Positions 21,069 through 29,622 of a stretch of 64,000 nucleotides of DNA are shown here, in pieces. This stretch comes from Marivita sp. GTDB lineage: Bacteria > Pseudomonadota > Alphaproteobacteria > Rhodobacterales > Rhodobacteraceae. Position 1 is the stretch's first letter; every line of letters begins with the position of its first letter. The stretch lies in contig NZ_JALEGT010000055.1 in NCBI RefSeq assembly GCF_022763305.1, positions 62,001 through 126,000 on the forward strand. The letters are read 5' to 3'. The notes below the pieces were generated by a model, which was not told the DNA's origin, did no database searches, and saw only the letters and a program-made list of their open reading frames with translations. A program made the translations under genes and the position numbers.

Positions 21069-21518
21069 TCAATCGGCGCGGGGAATGTCAAACTCCGGCA
21101 TGGCCAGGGTGAACCCATCGAATTGGAACGCCGGGCTGACCGTGCAGCCGACCAGCGTCCAGTCGCCGGTGCTGCGCGCGGATTGCCAATGATGCGGGGG
21201 CACGATCAGCTGAGGCGCTTGACCTGCGAAAAGGTCCGGCCCAAGCAGATGATCGGCCGCCGGACCCTGATCCGTGGCCGACATCGACAGCACCAGTGGC
21301 GCGCCGGCATAGTGATGCCAGATCTCGGTGGCATCGACCTTGTGCCAGTGGCTGTGCTCCCCGGCGGCCAGAAGAAAATAGATGCAGGTTCCGGAGGGGC
21401 GACCCTCCTCGTCCGCAATCCAGGTCTGGCGGTAATGGCCGCCCTCGGGATGTGGGGTCAGATCAAGATGACGGATGATCTCTTGGGCTGTTCGTGCCGC
21501 GAAATCAGTCGGTTGCAT
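21069..21518 (-). CDS. DUF985-family cupin protein
   Basis: Protein of 149 residues. A cupin barrel is indicated by HPEGGHYRQTW, TCIYFLLAAGEHSHWHKVDATEIWHHYAGAPL and APQLIVPPHHWQSARS. His residues in HSHWHKVDATEIWHH are the likely metal ligands. The frame runs further upstream, but the family start is MQPTDFAARTAQEIIRHL. DUF985 proteins have sugar-epimerase-like cupin folds without an assigned reaction. Probably co-transcribed with the thioesterase gene. Confidence 0.85.
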   Translation of the reverse strand: MQPTDFAARTAQEIIRHLDLTPHPEGGHYRQTWIADEEGRPSGTCIYFLLAAGEHSHWHKVDATEIWHHYAGAPLVLSMSATDQGPAADHLLGPDLFAGQAPQLIVPPHHWQSARSTGDWTLVGCTVSPAFQFDGFTLAMPEFDIPRAD

Positions 21519-21606
21519 GCCATACCTCTCGCATCGCGCGGTGCCTTTCGACTTGGTTAACCATAGCTTTGCAGTCTTTCCGCCGCAGGGCAATCGGGGG
21601 CAGAGG

Positions 21607-22230
21607 ATGGAACGGCAGGAGCGGGATGTGCGCAGCATCGCAAAGGAGATCGTGGCGCGGGAGGGCGGCTTTGTGGACGACCCCGACGATCCGGGCGGCG
21701 CGACCAAGCATGGTGTGACGCTTCACACTCTGCGCCGCCTCGGGCTTGACCTGACGGGGGATGGCCGGGTGACGCTGGCGGATTTGCACCGGCTGACCGA
21801 AGATCAGGCGGTGACGATCTTTGTCGATCACTACTTTCTGCGTCCGCGCGTTGTCGATCTTCCCGAACCGCTGCAGCCGACTGTGTTCGATATGTATGTC
21901 AACGCAGGGGGCAATGCGGTCAGGCTTCTGCAGCAGCTGGTGCGGAAAATGGGTTTTGCCGTTGCCGTGGACGGCGTCATCGGCCCCAAGACCATCGCCG
22001 CAGTTGCCCGTGCCCATGCGGCGGCGCCGGATCACATCGTCGATGCCTACGGAATCGATCGGCGCAACTATTACTTTGCCTTGGCGGACCGGCGTCCCGC
22101 CAGCCGCAAATACGCGCGCAGCCGGTCGGGCGGGAAGGGCGGCTGGATCACCCGGGCCGAAGAGTTCATTGCGCCCCGCTATCACCTGAGCGCCGAGGCG
22201 TTCCAACGGAGAGTTGCCGCATGGGATTGA
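21607..22230 (+). CDS. Glycoside hydrolase family 108 endolysin (GTA release type)
   Basis: Protein of 207 residues. The N-terminal lysozyme-like domain has EGGFVDDPDDPGGATKHGVT, with the putative catalytic Glu19 in REGGF; a peptidoglycan-binding C-terminal region follows (VDGVIGPKTIAAVARA). It overlaps the downstream holin gene by 10 bases. In Rhodobacter capsulatus, an endolysin-holin gene pair outside the main gene transfer agent cluster releases the particles; this pair has the same composition and order. No phage structural genes are nearby. Confidence 0.88.
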   Translation: MERQERDVRSIAKEIVAREGGFVDDPDDPGGATKHGVTLHTLRRLGLDLTGDGRVTLADLHRLTEDQAVTIFVDHYFLRPRVVDLPEPLQPTVFDMYVNAGGNAVRLLQQLVRKMGFAVAVDGVIGPKTIAAVARAHAAAPDHIVDAYGIDRRNYYFALADRRPASRKYARSRSGGKGGWITRAEEFIAPRYHLSAEAFQRRVAAWD

Positions 22231-22745
22231 TCGAACAGGTGTTCTCGCTTCTTTTCGGCTCGGGGCGCAATGTGCTGCGCGACACGGCCGAGGTGTTCCG
22301 CCCCAATGCCGAGGCCCAGGCTGGGCGGGACCACGATCGCCACAGCGCAGCACTTGAGCAATTCGCGGCCGAATTCCACGCCGCGCAGCGCGGGTGGTTC
22401 GACCGCGTGATGGACGCGCTCAACCGCGTGCCGCGCCCGGCGATGGCGCTGGGCACGTTGGGGCTCTTCGTGTCGGCGATGGTCGATCCCGAGTGGTTCG
22501 CCGACCGGATGGTTGGATTGGCTTTGGTGCCCGAACCGCTCTGGTGGCTGCTTGGGGCCATTGTCAGCTTTTATTTCGGGGCCCGGCATCAGGCAAAAGG
22601 GCAGGAGTTTCAACGCGATCTGCTGGAACGGATGCACCGCGCGGGACCAGAACGCCCATCCGAGCCGGACCCGCAGGATTTGCCGTCCACGCCACAGGCC
22701 GAGGACAACGCAGCGCTTGAGGCGTGGATGCGTCAGCGCCGCTAG
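22221..22745 (+). CDS. Holin of the GTA_holin_3TM type
   Basis: Protein of 174 residues. A short hydrophobic N-terminus is followed by two clear membrane segments (about 72-90, AMALGTLGLFVSAMV, and about 103-125, EPLWWLLGAIVSFYFG), then a charged Pro-rich tail (RPSEPDPQDLPSTPQ). It matches the alphaproteobacterial holin family linked to gene transfer agents. The start overlaps the endolysin stop, so the pair is co-translated. It would form the membrane lesion that lets the endolysin reach peptidoglycan. Confidence 0.85.
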   Translation: MGLIEQVFSLLFGSGRNVLRDTAEVFRPNAEAQAGRDHDRHSAALEQFAAEFHAAQRGWFDRVMDALNRVPRPAMALGTLGLFVSAMVDPEWFADRMVGLALVPEPLWWLLGAIVSFYFGARHQAKGQEFQRDLLERMHRAGPERPSEPDPQDLPSTPQAEDNAALEAWMRQRR

Positions 22746-22752
22746 AACGGGA

Positions 22753-22797
22753 CCGGACGCGTCGACGCGTCCGGCGGTTTCCGTCGACGGAAACCGC
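22753..22797. repeat. Abutting palindrome pair between holin gene and ccmF
   Basis: 22753-22774 has arms CCGGACGCG around TCGA; 22774-22797 has arms GCGGTTTCCG around TCGA. Both are perfect and share the single base 22774. The same two palindromes in the same order occur at 39122-39164 with small compensated changes at the arm ends. Confidence 0.85.
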
Positions 22798-22870
22798 TTG
22801 CGACAATGTGAACCGCGCAAAGCATTGAAACGCATTGGCCGTGGCGCACGCAGCGCCTATACTCAGGCCC

Positions 22871-24838
22871 ATGATTACAGAGCTCGGTCACTTCGCCCTC
22901 ATCCTCGCGTTTCTTGTCGCGATCGTGCAATCCATCGTCCCGCTTGTCGGTGCGCACAAGCGCTGGCCCGGCTGGATGGCCGTGGCGGAACCTGCGGCGA
23001 CCGTGCAGTTCCTGCTGACGGCCTTTGCCTTTGCGGCGCTGACCTATGCCTTTGTCACTTCCGATTTCTCGCTGCGCCTTGTCTGGCTGAACAGCCACTC
23101 GGCCAAGCCGATGCTGTACAAAATCAGCGGCGTCTGGGGGAACCACGAGGGTTCCATGCTGCTGTGGGTGTTGATCCTGACGCTCTTCGGCGCAATGGCG
23201 GCCTGGTTCGGCGGCAATCTTCCGCCAACGCTCCGCGCACGCGTTCTGGCGGTTCAATCCGCCGTGGCCGTCGCCTTTTTCGCCTTCATCATCTTCACCT
23301 CCAACCCGTTCCTGCGCCTCGTGGTGCCGCCCTTTGACGGGCAGGACCTCAACCCGCTGCTGCAGGACCCCGGCTTGGCCTTCCACCCGCCGTTCCTCTA
23401 TCTCGGCTATGTGGGCCTCAGCATCTGCTTCAGCTTTGCCGTCGCCGCCCTGATCGAAGGTCGGGTCGATGCGGCCTGGGGCCGTTGGGTGCGGCCTTGG
23501 ACCCTGGCCGCCTGGGTGTTCCTGACCATCGGCATCGCACTGGGATCGTGGTGGGCCTATTACGAGCTGGGCTGGGGCGGCTTCTGGTTCTGGGACCCGG
23601 TCGAGAACGCGTCCTTCATGCCCTGGCTTCTGGCGGCTGCGCTGCTGCACTCGGCCATCGTGGTGGAAAAGCGCGAGGCGCTGAAAAGCTGGACCATCCT
23701 TCTGGCCATTCTGGCCTTTGGTTTCTCGCTGATCGGTACGTTCATTGTGCGCTCGGGCCTTCTGACCTCGGTGCATGCCTTCGCCAATGATCCCGAACGC
23801 GGCGTCTTCATCCTGATGATCATGGTCTTTTTCACCGGCGGGGCGCTAACGCTGTTCGCGATGCGCGCCACCGCGATGGAGGCCAAGGGCGTCTTCGGCG
23901 TGGCCAGCCGGGAAAGCGCGCTTGTGGCGAACAACGTGATTCTCGCCGTAAGCTGCTTCGTCGTGTTTGTCGGCACCATGTGGCCTGTCGTGGCCGAGAT
24001 GTTCTTCGACACCAAGCTGAGCGTTGGCGCGCCGTTCTTCAACATGGCGTTCACGCCTTTCATGGTGGTGTTGGGTCTTCTCTTGCCGCTGGGCTCCATG
24101 CTCAGCTGGAAGCGTGCCAAGGTGGACCGCGCGCTCAAACAGCTTTTGCCGCTGTTCCTCTTCAGCCTTCTGATCCTCGGGCTTTTCTGGACCATCCAGA
24201 CGGGCAACAGCCTTCTTGGCCCGGTGGGGATGTTCCTGGGGGCCTGGATCCTGTCCGGCGCGCTGCTTGACCTGATCAACCGCACCGGCCGGTCCCGCGA
24301 TCTGTCGCGCCTGTTCCGTCTGCCGCGCGCCGATTGGGGCAAGGCCACGGCGCATATCGGGCTTGGGATCACCATGGTGGGCATTGCCGGACTGATGGCC
24401 TGGCAGGAGGAAGACATCCGCGTGGCCCAGATCGGTGAACCGTTCCAGGTCGGCGATTTCGAACTCGAGCTGACGGCCGTCAACGAGGTGCGTGGGCCGA
24501 ACTATTTCTCGACGATGGGCGATGTGATCGTGCGCCGGGATGGTGAACAGATCGCGTTCCTGCAACCCGAGAAACGCAACTATCCCGTGGCGCAGATGCC
24601 CACAACCGAAGCCGCCATCGACTACCGCTTCCTGCGCGATGTCTATGTGGTGATCGGGGATCCCCAGGATGACGGCGGCTGGGTCATGCGCACCTATATC
24701 AAGCCGCTTGCCAACTGGATTTGGGCAGGGGCGATTATCATGGCTCTGGGCGGCGTGCTGTCGCTGTCAGACCGCCGCTACCGTGTGGCGGCAGGGGCCA
24801 AGCGCCAGGCGACGCCGCAAGGGGTTCCTGCGGAATGA
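22871..24838 (+). CDS. ccmF: Cytochrome c haem lyase subunit CcmF
   Basis: Protein of 655 residues with many membrane helices. It forms the haem ligation complex with CcmH and takes haem from CcmE. The haem-handling WWD domain is GWGGFWFWDPVENASFMPWLLAA; conserved blocks LLWVLILTLFGAM, LAFHPPFLYLGYVG and IGTFIVRSGLLTSVHAFA are present. The frame extends 12 codons upstream, but MITELGHFALIL is the family start. Its stop overlaps the ccmH start (ATGA). Confidence 0.96.
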   Translation: MITELGHFALILAFLVAIVQSIVPLVGAHKRWPGWMAVAEPAATVQFLLTAFAFAALTYAFVTSDFSLRLVWLNSHSAKPMLYKISGVWGNHEGSMLLWVLILTLFGAMAAWFGGNLPPTLRARVLAVQSAVAVAFFAFIIFTSNPFLRLVVPPFDGQDLNPLLQDPGLAFHPPFLYLGYVGLSICFSFAVAALIEGRVDAAWGRWVRPWTLAAWVFLTIGIALGSWWAYYELGWGGFWFWDPVENASFMPWLLAAALLHSAIVVEKREALKSWTILLAILAFGFSLIGTFIVRSGLLTSVHAFANDPERGVFILMIMVFFTGGALTLFAMRATAMEAKGVFGVASRESALVANNVILAVSCFVVFVGTMWPVVAEMFFDTKLSVGAPFFNMAFTPFMVVLGLLLPLGSMLSWKRAKVDRALKQLLPLFLFSLLILGLFWTIQTGNSLLGPVGMFLGAWILSGALLDLINRTGRSRDLSRLFRLPRADWGKATAHIGLGITMVGIAGLMAWQEEDIRVAQIGEPFQVGDFELELTAVNEVRGPNYFSTMGDVIVRRDGEQIAFLQPEKRNYPVAQMPTTEAAIDYRFLRDVYVVIGDPQDDGGWVMRTYIKPLANWIWAGAIIMALGGVLSLSDRRYRVAAGAKRQATPQGVPAE

Positions 24839-25326
24839 CTGTGGTGCTGACCCCTCTACGCCTGCTGGTTCTTGTACTTTGCCTTGCGGTGGCGCTGCCG
24901 GTGGCGGGCCCGGCCTATGCCGTTCTGCCCGACGAGGTGCTGGATGATCCCGTGCTCGAAAACCGGGCGCGGGAGCTGTCGAAAGGCCTGCGCTGTCTGG
25001 TGTGCCAGAATGAAAGCATCGACGAATCCCATGCCGACCTCGCCCGTGAATTGCGACTGGTCGTTCGGGAGCGTCTTGTTGCGGGGGACAGCGATGAAGA
25101 GGTTCTCGATTACCTCGTGGAACGCTACGGCGAATTCGTGCTGCTGCGCCCGCGCACCGATGGCTGGAACATGATCCTCTGGCTGTCTGGGCCTGCCTTG
25201 TTCCTGCTGGCGCTCGGTATTGGCGTGGCCTATGTGCGCGGTCGCGCTTCGGCGGCGGCGCCGACGGAAGCGGGCCTTTCCGAGGAAGAGAAAGCCCGGC
25301 TTGAGGAACTGCTCAAGCAGTCGTGA
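24835..25326 (+). CDS. ccmH: Cytochrome c-type biogenesis protein CcmH
   Basis: Protein of 163 residues with a signal peptide (about 1-29), a thiol-oxidoreductase domain with the LRCLVCQ motif (Cys54 and Cys57), and a C-terminal membrane helix (WNMILWLSGPALFLLALGIGVAYV). It reduces the apocytochrome CxxCH disulfide for CcmF. This is the short, single-domain form; no CcmI-like tail is fused. Start codon overlaps ccmF. Confidence 0.94.
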   Translation: MTVVLTPLRLLVLVLCLAVALPVAGPAYAVLPDEVLDDPVLENRARELSKGLRCLVCQNESIDESHADLARELRLVVRERLVAGDSDEEVLDYLVERYGEFVLLRPRTDGWNMILWLSGPALFLLALGIGVAYVRGRASAAAPTEAGLSEEEKARLEELLKQS

Positions 25327-25397
25327 CGCCGCGTTCGGCTTTGCCAACGGCAGCTGTTCCGTGTTTGATGCGCGCAAGACCCATTTGGAGAGCGCGC

Positions 25398-26174
25398 ATG
25401 AACTACGAAACCATCACCTTCGACATTACGGATGACATCGCCACGGTGACGCTGAACCGGCCGGATGTCATGAACGCGCTCAATACCCAGATGCGGGCGG
25501 AAATCACGGATGCCGTGCGCGAAGGCGGCAAGTCGGCGCGCGTTGTGGTGCTGACCGGAGCGGGCAAGTCCTTCTGCTCGGGGCAGGACCTTGGCGACCG
25601 CGCCAATGCGGCTAATCTCGATCTGGAGCGCACGCTGCGCGACGAATACGTGCCGATGCTGCGCGCGATCTACGACTGCCCGGTGCCCACCATCAGCGCC
25701 GTGAACGGGGCCGCCGCCGGGGCAGGGGCAAACCTCGCGTTGGCGGCAGACGTGGTGATCGCCACCGAATCCGCCTTCTTCCTGCAGGCCTTTACCCGGA
25801 TCGGCCTGATCCCGGATGCGGGCGGCACGTACTACTTGCCGCGCCAGATCGGTCTGGCCAAGGCGATGGGGGCAGCCCTTTTTGCCGACAAGATCACCGC
25901 CCGTCAGGCGGATGACTGGGGCATGATCTACGAGGCCGTGTCGGATGCCCGCTTTGCCGAGCACTGGAGATCTCGCGCGTTGCATCTCGCCAAGGGACCG
26001 ACCGCCGCCTACCAGCGCGTCAAGCAGTCGATCCGTGCGTCGTTTGACAATGACCTCGAAGACCAGTTGGCGCTGGAAGCCAGGCTGCAAGGCCAGTGCG
26101 GACAGACCCGTGACTTCAAGGAGGGTGTGATCGCCTTCCTGGAAAAGCGCCCGGCACATTACGAAGGCCGCTGA
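25398..26174 (+). CDS. paaG: Enoyl-CoA hydratase/isomerase, PaaG-like
   Basis: Protein of 258 residues of the crotonase fold. It is close to PaaG, the 1,2-epoxyphenylacetyl-CoA isomerase of phenylacetate breakdown: LTGAGKSFCSGQDLGDR, NGAAAGAGANLALAADVVIA (oxyanion hole), GLIPDAGGTYYLPR with the catalytic Asp, and the end FKEGVIAFLEKRPAHYEGR. GGAGAG lies about 6 bases before the ATG. No other paa gene is in the window, so a role in another acyl-CoA route is possible. Confidence 0.85.
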   Translation: MNYETITFDITDDIATVTLNRPDVMNALNTQMRAEITDAVREGGKSARVVVLTGAGKSFCSGQDLGDRANAANLDLERTLRDEYVPMLRAIYDCPVPTISAVNGAAAGAGANLALAADVVIATESAFFLQAFTRIGLIPDAGGTYYLPRQIGLAKAMGAALFADKITARQADDWGMIYEAVSDARFAEHWRSRALHLAKGPTAAYQRVKQSIRASFDNDLEDQLALEARLQGQCGQTRDFKEGVIAFLEKRPAHYEGR

Positions 26175-26207
26175 CGCTATGGGGCAGGCCCGGCAAACGG
26201 TTTTGGC

Positions 26208-26717
26208 CTAGGCCGCCCCAAACTCGGGCTTCAGCGTGAAATAGACGCTGTCCGACCACACCCCATCGACGCAGAATGTGTTCTTCGCCTCGCCGGTCTT
26301 CACAAACCCGGCGGAGCGGAGCGTTGCCACCGAAGCGGCATTCATCGGGTCGGCACCCGCCGTGAGCTGCGGGTATCTCAACTCTTCGAAGAAATAGGGG
26401 ATCAGCGCCGCTAGCGCCTCGGACATCAGCCCCTGCTGCCAATGGTCCGACCGCAGCAGGAACCCGACCTCATCGCCCATATGGACGCCTGCGCAGCCGA
26501 TGGCGTGGCCCGCACGCTCGATAACGAAATAGGTCACGACGGGCTCTGACGAGGCGATCAGACGCTCCAGATGGCGGCGCGTGATTGCGATGTCGTCATG
26601 CGGCGGCGTGGACCAGTAGCGCATCACAAGAGGGTCGCTGTAGACCGCGTGCAGATCCTCCAGATCCGCGATCCGGGCCTTCCGCAACACCAGCCGTTTG
26701 GTCACCAAATGGGTCAT
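26208..26717 (-). CDS. GNAT acetyltransferase, RimJ/RimL-like
   Basis: Protein of 169 residues beginning MTHLVTKRLVLRKARIADLEDL, the usual RimJ/RimL start. It also has GCAGVHMGDEVGFLLRSDHWQQGLMSEALAALIPYFFEEL (acetyl-CoA site in the QGLMSEA region) and NAASVATLRSAGFVKTG. It probably N-acetylates an amino group on an amino acid or protein; substrate unknown. The gltA terminator lies just upstream of its start. Confidence 0.85.
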   Translation of the reverse strand: MTHLVTKRLVLRKARIADLEDLHAVYSDPLVMRYWSTPPHDDIAITRRHLERLIASSEPVVTYFVIERAGHAIGCAGVHMGDEVGFLLRSDHWQQGLMSEALAALIPYFFEELRYPQLTAGADPMNAASVATLRSAGFVKTGEAKNTFCVDGVWSDSVYFTLKPEFGAA

Positions 26718-26720
26718 ATG

Positions 26721-26743
26721 AAAAAGGCCGCCCGAAGGCGGCC
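26721..26743 (-). terminator. Rho-independent terminator of gltA
   Basis: On the minus strand the stem GGCCGCC / GGCGGCC has a UUCG loop followed by TTTTT (complement of 26721-26725). It lies 11 bases past the gltA stop. Confidence 0.88.
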
Positions 26744-26753
26744 TTTCCTGAAA

Positions 26754-28049
26754 TCAGCGCTTCTCGATATCCACATAGTCGCGCAAAGTCTCGCCCTGGT
26801 AAAGCTGGCGCGGGCGACCGATCTTCATCTGCGGATCGGCGAGCTGTTCTTTCCACTGGGAAATCCAACCCACAGTCCGGCTCAGCGCGAAGATCGGGGT
26901 GAACATCGACGTCGGGAAGCCCATCGCCTCGAGGATGACGCCGGAATAGAAGTCCACGTTCGGGAACAGCTTCTTCTCGGCAAAGTAATCATCCGCCAGA
27001 GCGGCTTTCTCCAGTTCCTTGGCCGTGGCGAGGATCGGGTTGTCCTCGACACCCAGCAGGTCCAGCACCTCGTCCGCCGACTGCTTCATCACCGTCGCGC
27101 GCGGGTCGAAGTTCTTGTAGACGCGGTGGCCAAAACCCATCAAGCGGAACGGGTCGTTCTTGTCCTTGGCGCGGGCGATGTATTCCGGGATGCGGTCGGG
27201 TGTGCCGATCTCCTTGAGCATCTCGAGGCAGGCCTGGTTTGCACCACCATGTGCCGGACCCCAGAGGCAGGCGATGCCCGCCGCGATACAGGCGAACGGG
27301 TTGGCGCCCGAAGACGACGCCAGACGCACGGTCGAGGTCGAGGCGTTCTGTTCGTGATCGGCGTGCAGGGTGAAGATGCGGTCCATCGCGCGGGCGAGGA
27401 TCGGATCAACCACGTATTCCTCGGCCGGGACGGCAAAACACATGTGCAGGAAGTTCGCCGCGTAATCCAGATCGTTGCGCGGATACACGAAGGGCTGGCC
27501 GATGGAATACTTGTAGGCCATCGCTGCAATCGTCGGCATCTTGGCGATCAGGCGATGCGATGCGATCTCACGCTGGAGCGGGTCGGAAATGTCGGTCGAA
27601 TCGTGATAGAAAGCCGACATCGCGCCGACCACACCCACCATCGTGGCCATCGGGTGCGCATCGCGACGGAACCCACGGAAGAAGTTGTGCATCTGCTCGT
27701 GGATCATCGTGTGACGGGTGATCGTGCTTTCGAACTTCTCGAGCTCGGCCGCCGACGGCAGTTCACCGTAGAGAAGCAGGTAGCACACTTCGAGATAGTG
27801 CGATTTTGCCGCCAGCTGGTCGATCGGATAGCCGCGATGCAGCAATTCGCCCTTGTCGCCATCAATGAAGGTGATGGTGCTGTCGCAGGCGGCAGTCGAG
27901 GTGAAGCCGGGGTCATAGGTGAACACACCTGCCTGACCGTAGAGCTTGCGAATGTCGATCACATCCGGTCCGGCTGTCGGAGTGTAGATCGGCAGCTCGT
28001 AAGAGCTGTCGCCAATGGTCAGAGTCGCTGTTTTGGAGGTGTCAGACAT
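26754..28049 (-). CDS. gltA: Citrate synthase
   Basis: Protein of 431 residues, the length of the type II (hexameric, NADH-sensitive) bacterial enzyme. It condenses acetyl-CoA and oxaloacetate to enter the TCA cycle. Catalytic blocks are [25 protein letters not shown] (His), [16 protein letters not shown] and [19 protein letters not shown] lies 7 bases before the ATG; a frame start 6 codons earlier is less likely. A UUCG terminator follows. Confidence 0.97.
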   Translation of the reverse strand: MSDTSKTATLTIGDSSYELPIYTPTAGPDVIDIRKLYGQAGVFTYDPGFTSTAACDSTITFIDGDKGELLHRGYPIDQLAAKSHYLEVCYLLLYGELPSAAELEKFESTITRHTMIHEQMHNFFRGFRRDAHPMATMVGVVGAMSAFYHDSTDISDPLQREIASHRLIAKMPTIAAMAYKYSIGQPFVYPRNDLDYAANFLHMCFAVPAEEYVVDPILARAMDRIFTLHADHEQNASTSTVRLASSSGANPFACIAAGIACLWGPAHGGANQACLEMLKEIGTPDRIPEYIARAKDKNDPFRLMGFGHRVYKNFDPRATVMKQSADEVLDLLGVEDNPILATAKELEKAALADDYFAEKKLFPNVDFYSGVILEAMGFPTSMFTPIFALSRTVGWISQWKEQLADPQMKIGRPRQLYQGETLRDYVDIEKR

Positions 28050-28131
28050 ACGTGGTCCCTTCGTCATTTGCTCTGAACATGGCGCCCAGAGCCAGCTATC
28101 CCAAGCCTGAGAACCGCGCGCCGGTTCGGCG

Positions 28132-29544
28132 TCAGTCGGTCCCCGAGGCAGCTGCTTCTGTCAGGCGGGCGACGGTTTCGTCACGCCCCAGAACCAGCAT
28201 CATATCGAACACACTCGGCGTCACGGCCCGGCCTGCCAGCGCTGCCCGCATCGGGCCTGCCAACTTGCCGAATTTGGTCCCGTGCTCTTCTGCAATTCGG
28301 GATGTGACGGCTTCAAGCTCGTCGCGCGTCCAGCTAGCATTTTGCAAGTGCGGCGTCAACGATTGCAGTATACCACGGGATACCGTGTCCAGCTGTCCGG
28401 CGGCCTTCGGTTCCATCTCCAACGGGCGGAATGTCAGAATAAAGTGCGCCTTTTCAATCAGTTCCGGAAAGGTGCGCGCCCGTTCCTTGAGGCAATACAT
28501 CGCACGATGCATCCCATCAGACTGTGCTTCCGTCAGGGCAGGTTTCCCCGCCGCGTCAAGATATGCTGACAATTCATGCAGCAGTGCAGCATCGTCGGCC
28601 ACGGCAATGTGCTGGCCGCTCAGATTCTCGAGCTTCTTGAAGTCGAACCGGGCAGGGGATTTGCCGATCCCGGACAGATCGAACCACTCCTGTGCCTGCG
28701 CATCGGTGAAAAACTCGTCGTCGCCATGGCTCCAGCCCAGCCGCGCCAGGTAATTGCGCATGCCCGCTGCCGGGTAGCCCATTGCCTGGTATTCCTCGAC
28801 CCCCAGCGCGCCGTGCCGTTTGGACAGTTTCTTGCCATCGGGACCGTGAATCAGCGGGATATGCGCCCAGACCGGGATGTCCCAGCCCATCGCCGTGTAG
28901 ATCCCCATCTGACGTGCGGCATTGTTGAGGTGGTCATCCCCCCGGATCACATGGGTCACACCCATGTCATGGTCATCGACAACAACCGCCAGCATGTAGA
29001 CCGGTGTGCCGTCCGAGCGTAACAGAACCATGTCATCCAGCTGATCGTTGCGGATAGTTACATCGCCCTGCACCTGATCGCGGATCACCGTGGTGCCGTC
29101 CTGAGGCGTCCGCAGACGGATGACGAAAGGGCCATCCGGGTGCGTCGACGGATCGGCATCGCGCCACGGGCTCTGAAACAGCGTCGACTTGCCTTCTGCA
29201 CGTGCCGCCTCGCGGAAGGCTTCGATCTCTTCCTGGGTCGAGAAACACTTGTACGCCGCACCTTTGGCCAAAAGCTCATACGCCACCTCGGCATGACGCT
29301 CTGCCCGCTCGAACTGGCTCACCACGTCGCCATCATGGTCCAGACCAAGCCAGTCCAGCCCCTTGAGAATCGCCGCCGTCGCCTCGGGCGTCGACCGGGC
29401 GCGGTCGGTGTCCTCGATCCGCAGCAGGAATTTCCCACCGCGACCCCGCGCATAAAGCCAGTTGAACAGCGCCGTGCGCGCCCCACCGATATGCAGGTAG
29501 CCGGTGGGAGAAGGGGCGAAACGGGTGACGATCTGGCCGGACAT
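28132..29544 (-). CDS. gltX: Glutamate--tRNA ligase
   Basis: Protein of 470 residues, a class I aminoacyl-tRNA synthetase. The HIGH-type motif is [17 protein letters not shown] and the KMSKS-type motif is [13 protein letters not shown]. The C-terminal anticodon-binding region is present in full. It lies upstream of gltA on the same strand with an 82-base gap and is divergent from comEC. Many alphaproteobacteria carry two GltX paralogues, and the second often charges tRNA-Gln; a second copy is not in view. Confidence 0.95.
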   Translation of the reverse strand: MSGQIVTRFAPSPTGYLHIGGARTALFNWLYARGRGGKFLLRIEDTDRARSTPEATAAILKGLDWLGLDHDGDVVSQFERAERHAEVAYELLAKGAAYKCFSTQEEIEAFREAARAEGKSTLFQSPWRDADPSTHPDGPFVIRLRTPQDGTTVIRDQVQGDVTIRNDQLDDMVLLRSDGTPVYMLAVVVDDHDMGVTHVIRGDDHLNNAARQMGIYTAMGWDIPVWAHIPLIHGPDGKKLSKRHGALGVEEYQAMGYPAAGMRNYLARLGWSHGDDEFFTDAQAQEWFDLSGIGKSPARFDFKKLENLSGQHIAVADDAALLHELSAYLDAAGKPALTEAQSDGMHRAMYCLKERARTFPELIEKAHFILTFRPLEMEPKAAGQLDTVSRGILQSLTPHLQNASWTRDELEAVTSRIAEEHGTKFGKLAGPMRAALAGRAVTPSVFDMMLVLGRDETVARLTEAAASGTD

Positions 29545-29622
29545 TGGGCGCGTTTACCTTTCGATAACGGTCTTGGGGATAGCTTACGGCTCTCTTAACC
29601 AGCACCATTCACGGGGGCAAGT

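Noticed and set aside
21607-22745. Remnant prophage
   Set aside because: Only the endolysin-holin pair is present, in the arrangement known for gene transfer agents; no other phage genes or attachment sites.
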